Positions 35,933 through 44,275 of a stretch of DNA of 64,000 nt are shown here, piece by piece. The translations under genes and the position numbers were made by a program. The DNA is from an uncultured Victivallis sp. GTDB lineage: Bacteria > Verrucomicrobiota > Lentisphaeria > Victivallales > Victivallaceae. Within the stretch, counting starts at the first letter, position 1; each line of letters starts with the position of its first letter. The stretch is taken from positions 1-64,000 of the forward strand of contig CALXOA010000052.1 of the NCBI GenBank assembly GCA_944389895.1, in the 5' to 3' direction. Below the pieces are notes generated by a model that saw only the letters and a list, made by a program, of their open reading frames with translations, did no database searches and was not told where the DNA came from.

Positions 35933-37495
35933 ATGCCGCTCGATGTTCAATGGTTTATCTATGCGCTGGTCAGCAACGGTGCACTGACTCCCGCGGAGGC
36001 GGAGCAGCTCTACGCCGGGCTCGGTCCGAACGCCGATCTGACCGCGTTCGCCCAGGCGGTGCTTGATCGGCTGGTTGCCGGGCTGAGCCAGGAGGACGCC
36101 CAGTCGGTTCTCGAGCAGATTCAGTCGGTGATCGATTATGCAACCGAACAGGCGGAAACCGGCATTGCCCCCGAACTGGAGGCGCCGTCTCCGGCAGCGG
36201 CGCCGGCGGCACCGGTATCCGATACCGGTGACGAAGAGGAAAACGTCCAGAAAAGACCGAAACGCCGCGGGATCGTCAAGGATTCCGCAACCCGGTTTGA
36301 AGGAATCGACATCGACCTCAGCAAGATCCACTCTTATGAGGATCTGCCGACCTTGCGGGACATTGCGAACCTCTCCGATGCTCAGGTTGCAGAGCGGATG
36401 ATCATGCTGCTCACCTGCCTGCGAGCCCTCGGTTGCAGCGACCTGCATCTTTCCGGCGGAGCGAAACCATTCGTGCGCCGTCAGCTCAACATCGAGCGTT
36501 TCGACGACTACGTTCTTCCCCCCGAAGCTGCCGAGCGGCTCAACACCGCGTTGCTCTCGCCGGAGCGGAAAAAGCAGTTCTACGAGGAACTCGATCTCAA
36601 TTTCGCACTCGAAGTCGGCAAGGACCGTTTCCGCGTCTGCCTGATGATGCACAAGGACGGTATCGAGGGAAGTTACCGGCTGGTTCCCGATCATATCTGC
36701 ACTCTTGAGGAGCTCGGCTTCCTCGATCATGACATCGTTTACATCAAACGCCTGCTGGACTACAACAACGGCCTCGTGCTGGTTACCGGACCGATCGGAG
36801 CCGGCAAGACGACGACCCTTGCGGCGATGGTCAACATCATCAACAACAAACGGACCGATCACGTGATCACGGTGGAAGACCCGATCGAAATATTGCAGCT
36901 CTCCAAGGGATGCCAGGTGACTCAGCGCGAGATCGGGAAACACACCATCAGTTACCACTCCGCCCTGAAAGCGGCGTTGCGCGAAGACCCCGACGTGATC
37001 GTGGTCGGCGAAATGCACGACCTCGAAACCATTGAAAATGCGATTACCGCGTCGGAAACCGGCCACCTCGTGATCGGGACGCTCCACACCAGCGACGCGG
37101 CGAACACGCTGAACCGCCTGCTCGACGTCTTCCCGCCGGCGCAGCAGCCGCAGATCCGCGCGATGACCGCCGGAAGTCTGCGCGGGATCATCTGTCAGAG
37201 GCTGTTGCCGGCTGTCGACGGCGGGCTGACCGTCGCTTATGAGATTCTGATCAACACAATGGCGGTCGGAAACATCATCAACGAAGGAAAGACGTTCCGC
37301 CTGAAAGCGACGATGGCCACCGGCAGCAAACAGGGGATGTGCACTCTCGACCAGTGCCTGCTGGAAAAATATCTCCTCAACGAGATCGATCATGATGTGG
37401 CACTGGCGAACATGCGCGATACTTCAGTGATCGCCCAGCTGCAGAAGGAGTGGGCGACTCGCGAGGCCCGCAAGCTGAAGGCGGGCAGGAAATAA
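35933..37495 (+). CDS. PilT/PilU-like retraction ATPase with N-terminal extension
   Basis: The 520-residue cytoplasmic secretion ATPase has a roughly 130-residue N-terminal extension: a helical part that contains SNGALTPAEAEQL, then an Ala/Pro linker. The PilT core follows, with Walker A GPIGAGKT (286-293), Asp/His boxes around EDPIEIL and a Walker B region DPDVIVVGEMHDLET. GTLHTSDAANTLNR and a C-terminal INEGKTFRLKATMATG region in place of the PilT AIRNLIREG signature are also seen. It would depolymerise or control a type IV pilus or type II pseudopilus. It heads a set of four genes and is 24 nt from a second PilT paralog. Confidence 0.87.
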   Translation: MPLDVQWFIYALVSNGALTPAEAEQLYAGLGPNADLTAFAQAVLDRLVAGLSQEDAQSVLEQIQSVIDYATEQAETGIAPELEAPSPAAAPAAPVSDTGDEEENVQKRPKRRGIVKDSATRFEGIDIDLSKIHSYEDLPTLRDIANLSDAQVAERMIMLLTCLRALGCSDLHLSGGAKPFVRRQLNIERFDDYVLPPEAAERLNTALLSPERKKQFYEELDLNFALEVGKDRFRVCLMMHKDGIEGSYRLVPDHICTLEELGFLDHDIVYIKRLLDYNNGLVLVTGPIGAGKTTTLAAMVNIINNKRTDHVITVEDPIEILQLSKGCQVTQREIGKHTISYHSALKAALREDPDVIVVGEMHDLETIENAITASETGHLVIGTLHTSDAANTLNRLLDVFPPAQQPQIRAMTAGSLRGIICQRLLPAVDGGLTVAYEILINTMAVGNIINEGKTFRLKATMATGSKQGMCTLDQCLLEKYLLNEIDHDVALANMRDTSVIAQLQKEWATREARKLKAGRK

Positions 37496-37519
37496 CTCAC
37501 CGGGAGGAATCAAGTAGTT

Positions 37520-38644
37520 ATGGCAAACGAACCGATGATCAATAAATATCTGCGCCAGATGCTCAGCATGGGCGGGTCGGACCTGCATATGTCGATCAAT
37601 TTTCCGGCCAAGGCGCGAATCCACGGTAACATTCACCCGCTCGACGACGATGTATTCGATGCGCCGCGTATGGAGGCGCTGATGAAGGAGATCTGCCTGC
37701 CGGAAAAGCGCTGGACAAAGTTCATGGAGACGCATGACCTCGATTTCGCCCATGAGATCCCGGGTCTGGCCCGTTTCCGCTGCAACTACTTCTACAACTA
37801 TCACGGAATGGGCTGCGTTCTCCGTCAGATTCCGAGCAAGATTCTGACGATGCAGGATCTGCATCTGCCGGAGACGCTGGTCGAAATCTGCAACTACAAA
37901 TCCGGCCTCGTCCTGGTGACCGGGCCGACCGGTTCCGGGAAATCGACGACCCTTGCGGCGATGATCGATTACATCAACGACAACCTTCACAAACACATCA
38001 TCACCATTGAGGACCCGATCGAATTTGTGCATCAGAACAAGAACTGCACCATCGTCCACCGTGAAGTCGGCATCCACAGCGACTCCTTTCCGCGGGCGCT
38101 GCGCGGAGCAATGCGTTCCGACCCGGATATCGTACTGATCGGAGAAATGCGGGAAAACGAGACGATTCGTCTCGGCCTCACCTGCGCGGCGATGGGCATG
38201 CTGGTTTTCGCAACGCTGCACACCAACAATGCGCCGAAAACAATCGACCGTATCATCGACGCCTTCCCCTCCGACGAGCAGGCACAGATCCGGACGATGC
38301 TTGCAGAATGTCTTCAGGCGGTGGTTTCGCAGCTGCTCTGCCGCAAAAAGGGCGGCGGCCGGGTTGCGGTTCACGAAATTCTGCTGTGGGCGGAAGGTCT
38401 GCCCAATACGATCCGCGAAGGACAGATCTCCAACATCCGCACGATCATCGACTCGGGCGGCGGCCGGGGTATGCGTTCGATGGACAACTCCATTCAGGAG
38501 CAGTTCGACGCAGACAACATTTCGGCGGAAGAGGCGTATATGAAGGCCACCGACAAATCGCGTTTCCTGCCGTATCTGGAGGCGGAGGAAGCCGCGGAAC
38601 GAGTGGCGGCGGAAGCTGCGGCCGGCGTCAAGAAGAAACGCTGA
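37520..38644 (+). CDS. pilT: PilT-family type IV pilus ATPase
   Basis: The 374-residue ATPase has Walker A GPTGSGKS (135-142), ITIEDPIEFVH, Walker B DPDIVLIGEMRENET, His box ATLHTNNA and the retraction-ATPase tail LPNTIREGQISNIRT. Length matches canonical PilT (about 345) plus an Ala/Lys-rich C-terminus. PilT powers pilus retraction for twitching, adhesion and DNA uptake. GGAGG lies before the ATG. The ComEC-like gene elsewhere in the window could use the same uptake machinery. No pilB, pilC or pilQ is in the window. Confidence 0.92.
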   Translation: MANEPMINKYLRQMLSMGGSDLHMSINFPAKARIHGNIHPLDDDVFDAPRMEALMKEICLPEKRWTKFMETHDLDFAHEIPGLARFRCNYFYNYHGMGCVLRQIPSKILTMQDLHLPETLVEICNYKSGLVLVTGPTGSGKSTTLAAMIDYINDNLHKHIITIEDPIEFVHQNKNCTIVHREVGIHSDSFPRALRGAMRSDPDIVLIGEMRENETIRLGLTCAAMGMLVFATLHTNNAPKTIDRIIDAFPSDEQAQIRTMLAECLQAVVSQLLCRKKGGGRVAVHEILLWAEGLPNTIREGQISNIRTIIDSGGGRGMRSMDNSIQEQFDADNISAEEAYMKATDKSRFLPYLEAEEAAERVAAEAAAGVKKKR

Positions 38645-38663
38645 GGCAACGCGGACAATCATC

Positions 38664-39224
38664 ATGTCGCTCGGAAAAATCAAAGATGTCTGGCTGAAAA
38701 TCGCCGGAGCGCATCGTTCGGACGATGCGACCGGCGCGGGGTCCTTCATCGAATTTTTCGTTCCCCGCCTGAACCGGGGATTCTTTCTGAGGATGGCTGC
38801 GGTGGCGATTCTCGCGGTAATCGTATTCGGTTTTGTGCTGATACCGTGCGTCATCAACGGCGAGAGCATGGTGCCGACCTTTCCCTCACACGGCTTCACC
38901 TTCTGCTGGCGGGGGAAATACCTCTTCTCCGAACCGAAAAGGGGTGATGTGGTAATCATCCGGTATGCAGACAAGGTTTATTTTCTGAAACGGATTGTCG
39001 GGCTTCCCGGAGAGACGGTCGAATTCCGGAAGGGCGACCTCTACATCAACGGGGAAAAGCAGCACGAACCCTATGTCCGCTACCTCTGTGACTGGGAGCT
39101 GCCGCCGCGCAAGGTGGAGCCGGGACACTTCTATGTGGTGGGGGACAACCGCAGCCAGCCGATCGAGCAACACCGTTTCGGTCAGGTGTTGGGAAACAAA
39201 ATCGAAGGAGCGCCGTTATTCTGA
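38664..39224 (+). CDS. lepB: Signal peptidase I
   Basis: Signal peptidase I cleaves Sec and Tat signal peptides at the outer face of the inner membrane. The 186-residue protein has one membrane helix (about 44-62) followed by the catalytic Ser68 in NGESMVPTF and Lys109 in YFLKRIVGLPGE, then GDLYINGE and VVGDNRSQP. It lies 19 nt after pilT and ends 73 nt before uvrC. The SD is weak, so coupling to pilT may drive translation. Confidence 0.93.
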   Translation: MSLGKIKDVWLKIAGAHRSDDATGAGSFIEFFVPRLNRGFFLRMAAVAILAVIVFGFVLIPCVINGESMVPTFPSHGFTFCWRGKYLFSEPKRGDVVIIRYADKVYFLKRIVGLPGETVEFRKGDLYINGEKQHEPYVRYLCDWELPPRKVEPGHFYVVGDNRSQPIEQHRFGQVLGNKIEGAPLF

Positions 39225-39297
39225 GCCACCGCCGACGAGACTCCGCCGGGAAACGTGCGGATCCCCGGGGGAGCCCCCGGCCCCATCAGGAGAGAAT

Positions 39298-40755
39298 ATG
39301 CAGCGTTCCGATTTCCATCCATCCGAAATTCCCCCGAAGCCCGGGGTCTACGTTTTCCGGGATCGCTTCGGCAAGGTGATTTACGTCGGGAAAGCCGCAA
39401 ATCTGCGGCGGCGGATGAGCTCCTACTTCCAGCCCTCCCGGCTGAAACGCGCCGACGCGAAACTCCGGTCGCTGGTCAACTCCATCGATGACTGGAACTA
39501 CGAGATCGTCAGGACCGAGGATGAGGCGTTGATCCTCGAATCGCGCCTGATCAAGGATTTCGCACCGCATTACAATGTTCTGATGCGCGACGACAAACGT
39601 TATCTGCTGCTCAAGGTGGATCCGCGGGAGAAGTTTCCGACCTTGAAACTCGCACGGCTCAAGAAACCGGATGGGGCACAATATTTCGGTCCGTTTCCGA
39701 AGGGAAGCGCCCTGAAAATGACTCTGGAATTTCTGCTGGCGCATTTCGGCCTGCGCGCCTGCCGCGATTCGGAACCCGATGGAGAGACACGGAAACGCTG
39801 CCTGAAACGGATCGTCCACGACTGCTGCGCCCCATGCATCGGCGCCGTGACGCCGGAGGAGTACCGCAACCGGCTCGACCGGGCTCTGGCGGTACTTCAC
39901 GGAGACATCGGCGAAGTAACTGCCCTGGTACGCCAGAAGATGGGAGAGGAAGCGGCGGCCCAGCGATTTGAAAAAGCAGCTCACCTGCGGGATGTATTGA
40001 CCAATCTCGAGACGGTGTTCGGCCGCCGTAACCGTGCCTTCGAGCGACCGGAACTGCCGGATGCGACACCGGGCGGCGCAGCGGTCGCGGCACTGGGAAA
40101 GGCGCTCGGACTGGCCAGACCTCCGGATCGGATCATCGGCTTCGATATTTCAAACATCCTCGGAAAGCTGGCGGTATCGAGTCTCGTCGCCTTCAAGGGC
40201 GGCAAACCGGATCGGGCGAACTATCGCCATTTCCGGATCCGCACGGTTCACCAGAGTGACGATTTCGCGATGATGCGGGAAACGTTGATCCGCCATTTCG
40301 GCCGGCTGCTGGAGGAAAAACGCGAACTGCCCGATCTGGTGATGGTCGACGGCGGCAAGGGACAACTTTCCGCGGCGATCGATGCACTGATCGAAATCGG
40401 ATGCCCACCGCTGCCGGTGATCGGACTGGCCAAACGCAACGAGGAGATCTACCTGCCGGGCCGAAGTGATCCGATTGTGCTAGACCGTCACAATCCGGCG
40501 TTGCGGATGCTGCAGGCGCTGCGGGACGAAGCTCATCGATTCGCAATCACTTATCATCGCAATCTGCGGAACCGGAGAATCGAACAATCCCGGCTTGATG
40601 AGATTCCCGGCATCGGCGACAACCGGAAGAAACAACTGCTGCGCGCCTTCGGCTCGCTGCGGGAACTGCGGAAGGCCTCTCCCGCCGAGATTGCCGAACG
40701 GGTGCCGGGCATCGGGGAACTGCTCGCACGCAAAATTCTGGATACGCTCGGCTGA
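39298..40755 (+). CDS. uvrC: Excinuclease UvrC, short form
   Basis: UvrC makes the dual incision in nucleotide excision repair. The 485-residue protein has the GIY-YIG nuclease (KPGVYVFRDRFGKVIYVGKA) at the N-terminus, a Cys-containing middle (CLKRIVHDCCAPCIG), a UvrB-binding UVR motif near 225 and the RNase H-like nuclease with GFDISNILG and MVDGGKGQL. A C-terminal helix-hairpin-helix region has IPGIGDNRKKQLL and VPGIGELLARKIL. At 485 residues it is shorter than the usual 600. The ATG at 39298 follows CAGGAGAG. The catalytic DIS box has Asn where many homologs have His. Confidence 0.93.
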   Translation: MQRSDFHPSEIPPKPGVYVFRDRFGKVIYVGKAANLRRRMSSYFQPSRLKRADAKLRSLVNSIDDWNYEIVRTEDEALILESRLIKDFAPHYNVLMRDDKRYLLLKVDPREKFPTLKLARLKKPDGAQYFGPFPKGSALKMTLEFLLAHFGLRACRDSEPDGETRKRCLKRIVHDCCAPCIGAVTPEEYRNRLDRALAVLHGDIGEVTALVRQKMGEEAAAQRFEKAAHLRDVLTNLETVFGRRNRAFERPELPDATPGGAAVAALGKALGLARPPDRIIGFDISNILGKLAVSSLVAFKGGKPDRANYRHFRIRTVHQSDDFAMMRETLIRHFGRLLEEKRELPDLVMVDGGKGQLSAAIDALIEIGCPPLPVIGLAKRNEEIYLPGRSDPIVLDRHNPALRMLQALRDEAHRFAITYHRNLRNRRIEQSRLDEIPGIGDNRKKQLLRAFGSLRELRKASPAEIAERVPGIGELLARKILDTLG

Positions 40756-40766
40756 GCCCCGCGGAT

Positions 40767-41774
40767 TCAATCGAGCCGGACAGGAGGGATCAGGGTTCCG
40801 GAGCGATTGAACTGCCTGCGTCCGGCAATCAATCCGGCGAGTCGTCCGATCTCAACGGTCGGCTGACAGAGACGGGTCACTCCGGCAGCCAGCGGCTCGG
40901 CGTTGTCGACGAATGCCAGCATCCGATCCGCAAGTTCCGGGAAAACCTGACGGGTACACTCGTAAAGCGAACCGCTGTTGATGACCAGAAGCGGGGGCTC
41001 CCGCCCATCATCGGCAACAGCCTCCATACGCACCTGCTGCAACTGTTCAAGCCGCTCCGGAAAACGAATCTCGACCCGCCGGTATTCTATCGCCGGGTCG
41101 AGTTTTTCGAGCAAACCTCTTTCTCGCTCCTTCCAGAGACCTTCCTCTCCCGCCACGGCCAGAAAAAGCACCCGGCGCCCATGTCGCTCATGGATGAACT
41201 CCGCAACCATCTCGCCGGCACGGTAATGGTCAACGCTGACGAAATGGATGCCGTGGTAACCGCTCCGGCGGTTGACGGCCGTCACCCATCCGCCGGCATC
41301 GGCCAGCTCGCGCATCGCAGCCAGCTCGTTTTCCTCCGGAGACAGCCAGAGACTCGGCACGTCAGGCGTTTCAAGCAGTTCCAGGAACAGCTTGTCGGAG
41401 AACTGCCCGATCGAAAGCCCGATTCCGGTACCGTCCAGAGCGGCGTAAACCCCCTGAACCACAAGCCCGAAATAGCAGTCACCGGCCCAGCCGCGCCAAT
41501 CCCTGCGGATCACCAGTCGAACCTCGGTCGGCAGTTTTTCCGGAATCGAGGGACGGCGGAAAAACGATCCCTTTCCGGCCCGGCGCACCATCATATTGTT
41601 CTCGACGAAGTAGCTCAGCGCCTTCTGAACCGTCGGGCGACAGACATTGTAACGCCGGCAGAGTTCCCGTTCCGGAGGGAGCCGCCCCTCGGGATCCTCC
41701 TGAAAAAGGCGCATCAGATCTTCCCTGATCCGCAGATAGATCGGTTTATAGGAATCTCCCCTGTGCTCCGCCAT
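40767..41774 (-). CDS. GntR-type winged helix fused to LacI-like sensor domain
   Basis: The 335-residue regulator has a GntR winged helix (residues 8-75; PIYLRIREDLMRLF, RLPPERELCRRYNVCRPTVQKAL) and a periplasmic-binding-protein-like effector domain with FVSVDHYRAGEMVAEFI and RVLFLAVAG. It ends 12 nt from the convergent uvrC gene. Its own promoter at 41819-41847 overlaps repeated TATGT-type words, suggesting autoregulation. No carbohydrate enzyme is immediately downstream; the upstream MlaA-hydrolase gene or distant genes may be its targets. Confidence 0.85.
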   Translation of the reverse strand: MAEHRGDSYKPIYLRIREDLMRLFQEDPEGRLPPERELCRRYNVCRPTVQKALSYFVENNMMVRRAGKGSFFRRPSIPEKLPTEVRLVIRRDWRGWAGDCYFGLVVQGVYAALDGTGIGLSIGQFSDKLFLELLETPDVPSLWLSPEENELAAMRELADAGGWVTAVNRRSGYHGIHFVSVDHYRAGEMVAEFIHERHGRRVLFLAVAGEEGLWKERERGLLEKLDPAIEYRRVEIRFPERLEQLQQVRMEAVADDGREPPLLVINSGSLYECTRQVFPELADRMLAFVDNAEPLAAGVTRLCQPTVEIGRLAGLIAGRRQFNRSGTLIPPVRLD

Positions 41775-41818
41775 GACCTTCCGTTACCCTGCGTTCCATT
41801 CCCTCTGTAAAATGATAC

Positions 41819-41847
41819 ATAATGACATATCTTGTCTCAAAAGTCAA
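41819..41847 (-). promoter_or_regulatory. Promoter and possible operator of the GntR gene
   Basis: On the minus strand TTGACT (41847-41842), 17 bp spacer, CATTAT (41824-41819). The spacer end and -10 contain TATGTCAT followed by TATGTATCAT, a short direct repeat that could be a regulator site. Confidence 0.5.
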
Positions 41848-41855
41848 GTACTCAG

Positions 41856-41881
41856 GGACGTTTTTCCGGGAAAAAACGTCC
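41856..41881 (-). terminator. Hairpin after the MlaA-hydrolase gene
   Basis: GGACGTTTTT (41856-41865) and AAAAACGTCC (41872-41881) pair perfectly over 10 bp with a 6 nt loop. It lies 27 nt beyond the minus-strand stop at 41909. Confidence 0.6.
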
Positions 41882-41908
41882 TGAAGCGAACAAAACTTCC
41901 GCCGACAA

Positions 41909-44242
41909 TCACTCATCCGCCGGAAGGACAAGAGCATCGAGAATCGCCTGCTGAACCGTGGTAACATAAAGATTGCCCAGATGGGCGCCATGGTCAAACC
42001 AGGTCAGGCGCGTTCCGAGGGTCCGGTCAAGCCAGAGACGATCCTCAGGCGTCAGCAGGAAATCGTCGTAGTTGTGAATCACCCGGATCTTCGGATTCCC
42101 CTTCAACGACTCCTCGATGGAACGCAACCCGGACTGCCGGTAAAGCTCGGCCAGCGGAATATCCGGCTTTTCAGGTGCGAGGAACTGCTCGGCATATTCC
42201 CGGAAGGAAACCCGGTCTATTTCGCAGTAGAGCGCATTGCGATCCCCCCACTTGTAAGGTTTCGCAAACTGCGGCAATCCCCGTTCGCGATGAGCGACGA
42301 AGAGAAGTCCGCGCATCGAAATCCGGAAGTAAAGCGCGGCAATGTAGTTCGCATCCTCCTCGGAAATCGGAGCACGGTAGTCAACGCCTTCCGCCGGTTC
42401 CGCCTCGGGATCGAATGGAGGAAACCTGGTCATCATGGCCGCGACCTGCTGGCCGCCGGCGTCGACGAGATGATCGATCGCCTCGGAAGCAGTCCACCCC
42501 GAACCGGTTTCGGCAAGGCTGTCGGCCCGCTCCATCGCATGAGAAAGTTCAACCGGCGGATTGATCGCAAGGAAACGCTGTATTCCAAGCATCGGTTCCT
42601 TTTCTTCAAGCTCCGAGATCTTCAACGTGTGGAGCGCGCCGAACGAATAGCCGAGCATCACGATCTCCGGCGCCGAAATCAGTTCGTCACGTTCAAGGCT
42701 GTCGAGAATCCGGCGCAGCGCCATGCGGACGTTCTCTGCGTCCTCCGGCAGAAACCCCGGCAGCGGATTGTTGCCGACCGCCGTCATGAACTGCCAGGAA
42801 AAGGTGCTGTCGAGCGCCAGCACCATCCAGCCGTGGCGATTCAGAAGCTCCGCCAGCGCGGTGGAAGTCATCCCGTAATAGTTGCCGCCGATACCGGGCA
42901 GCAGAATCGCCAGCCGTTCCGGGGCAGCGGCTTTCTCATCGTTCTCACTTTCCGGCTCCTCCTCCGGTTCCGGCGCTTTCCAGAACCCGTACTGCAACTC
43001 CGGCCGATCCGCCGCAAATTCAATTTCCCGTTCCAGGCATTTCTTCGAAAAGTCGGAGTTGAACCATGACAACCGGAAATACCACGGATCATCGTTGTTT
43101 TCAGCGACGAAACGGGCGACCCGCATCGTATCGAGCACCGGTGTCTGCGGCTGATAATTGCGGATCGAATTCCAATTCCCGGTAAGCTCCGCCGGTTTCG
43201 GAGTCGGCTCCCATTCCGGCCCGGAAGAGGAAGTCGCCCCTTCCGCAGACGGTTCCACGCTCTCTTTCTCTTCCGCGGCATTCTCCGCCGCCTCCGCGGC
43301 AGCCTTCGCCTGCCTGCGCGCTTCCGCGGCGGCATTGCGCAGGTGATAGAAATAGAGCCGCTGAGCAATTTCACGCTGCGCGACCGAGAGCTCACGAAAA
43401 CTCTTGTACTTGTCGCTGCTGCCGGCCATCGTCTTGGAGAAGGTACGCTCCGCGATCACCATCCGGTTCAACGCGGTCGCATATCCTGCGTAAGGGATGT
43501 ATGTCTTGAGATCAAATGCCATATCGAAAATACTGCCGACCGTATCGCGGACATTGACCGACGACATCAGAGGCAGCACCAGCGTACACCCCGGCCCGAT
43601 TCCCCACTCCGCGAACGCCTGGCCGAAATTGGAATCGGTACTGTAAAAATCAAAGTAGTAGGCGGCAGGATCAAACAATCCCGCGATTCCCATGGTCGTA
43701 TTGATCAGAAACCGGGCAGTCTCGTCACCAGCCCCCCCCCACTCCGCCCGGAGCAGGCAGCTGAAAGCGCGGGCTGGGAACTCGAGGTTGACGCAGAGAT
43801 TGTTGATCTTCTCGATCACCGGTCGCGGCAGAATCGATGTGTAGACACGGCCAACCGGATCGGCGACATACTCCATCACGAAATCCGTACAGGCGAACAT
43901 CGCTCTGTTGAACCCCTCAAGAGGATCTTCACCTGCAAGCTCGTTTTCCAATCTCGAAGGCGTCCAGGGACCGCAGGAATCCTCCTCCGGCACGGCAGTT
44001 GCTTCCGATGTTTCAGAAGATTCCGGCGCGGACTCCGGGGACTCGACGACCGCCGCTTCCGGGACCTCCGGAACAGCCGGAGACTCAGAAGATTCTGAAG
44101 ATTCCGGCGCGGCTCCCGGGGACTCGACGACGACCGCTTCCGATGTTTTCCCTGACGGTTCCGGTGTCGTCGAACGGCACCCCGCGAAAGAAATCATCGC
44201 CAGGACCGTCAGCAGGATCGCGATTTTTCTGAAAACCATCAT
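41909..44242 (-). CDS. Lipoprotein fusing an MlaA/VacJ domain with an alpha/beta hydrolase
   Basis: The 777-residue protein has a lipoprotein signal ending in FAGC (Cys22), an acidic Ser/Glu/Pro linker with two near-identical 24-residue units (about 36-87), and an MlaA domain (about 105-290). MlaA motifs include EDPLEGFNRAMF, FLINTTMGIAGLFDPA, FGQAFAEWGIGPGCTLVLPL and VRDTVGSIFD. MlaA sits in the outer membrane and removes misplaced phospholipids. After an Ala/Glu linker, residues 440-777 form an alpha/beta hydrolase with oxyanion segment LLPGIGGNYYGM, nucleophile elbow GYSFG (Ser533) and a late His (FDHGAH). The ATG at 44242 follows AAGGGA; a TTG six codons upstream is rejected. Lipid hydrolysis is inferred. 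Confidence 0.85.
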   Translation of the reverse strand: MMVFRKIAILLTVLAMISFAGCRSTTPEPSGKTSEAVVVESPGAAPESSESSESPAVPEVPEAAVVESPESAPESSETSEATAVPEEDSCGPWTPSRLENELAGEDPLEGFNRAMFACTDFVMEYVADPVGRVYTSILPRPVIEKINNLCVNLEFPARAFSCLLRAEWGGAGDETARFLINTTMGIAGLFDPAAYYFDFYSTDSNFGQAFAEWGIGPGCTLVLPLMSSVNVRDTVGSIFDMAFDLKTYIPYAGYATALNRMVIAERTFSKTMAGSSDKYKSFRELSVAQREIAQRLYFYHLRNAAAEARRQAKAAAEAAENAAEEKESVEPSAEGATSSSGPEWEPTPKPAELTGNWNSIRNYQPQTPVLDTMRVARFVAENNDDPWYFRLSWFNSDFSKKCLEREIEFAADRPELQYGFWKAPEPEEEPESENDEKAAAPERLAILLPGIGGNYYGMTSTALAELLNRHGWMVLALDSTFSWQFMTAVGNNPLPGFLPEDAENVRMALRRILDSLERDELISAPEIVMLGYSFGALHTLKISELEEKEPMLGIQRFLAINPPVELSHAMERADSLAETGSGWTASEAIDHLVDAGGQQVAAMMTRFPPFDPEAEPAEGVDYRAPISEEDANYIAALYFRISMRGLLFVAHRERGLPQFAKPYKWGDRNALYCEIDRVSFREYAEQFLAPEKPDIPLAELYRQSGLRSIEESLKGNPKIRVIHNYDDFLLTPEDRLWLDRTLGTRLTWFDHGAHLGNLYVTTVQQAILDALVLPADE
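43980..44140 (-). repeat. Imperfect tandem duplication in the MlaA-hydrolase linker
   Basis: Two roughly 81-84 bp units encode AVVVESPGAAPESSESSESP and AAVVESPESAPESSETSEAT-type sequence. They share many identical stretches at DNA level (for example GGGGACTCGACGAC and GATTCCGGCGCGG words on the plus strand). Copy number is prone to change. Confidence 0.7.
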
Positions 44243-44275
44243 GATGTCCCTTCGTTTCAAAACCCGAGGCGGAAA

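Noticed and set aside
35906-38974. Two long minus-strand frames (495 and 516 codons) over the pilT genes
   Set aside because: The plus strand encodes complete ATPases with Walker motifs, a promoter and SD sites; the antisense frames have none.
43980-44140. Repeat considered as a CRISPR or mobile element
   Set aside because: Only two imperfect in-frame coding units, no spacers, no terminal inverted repeats.
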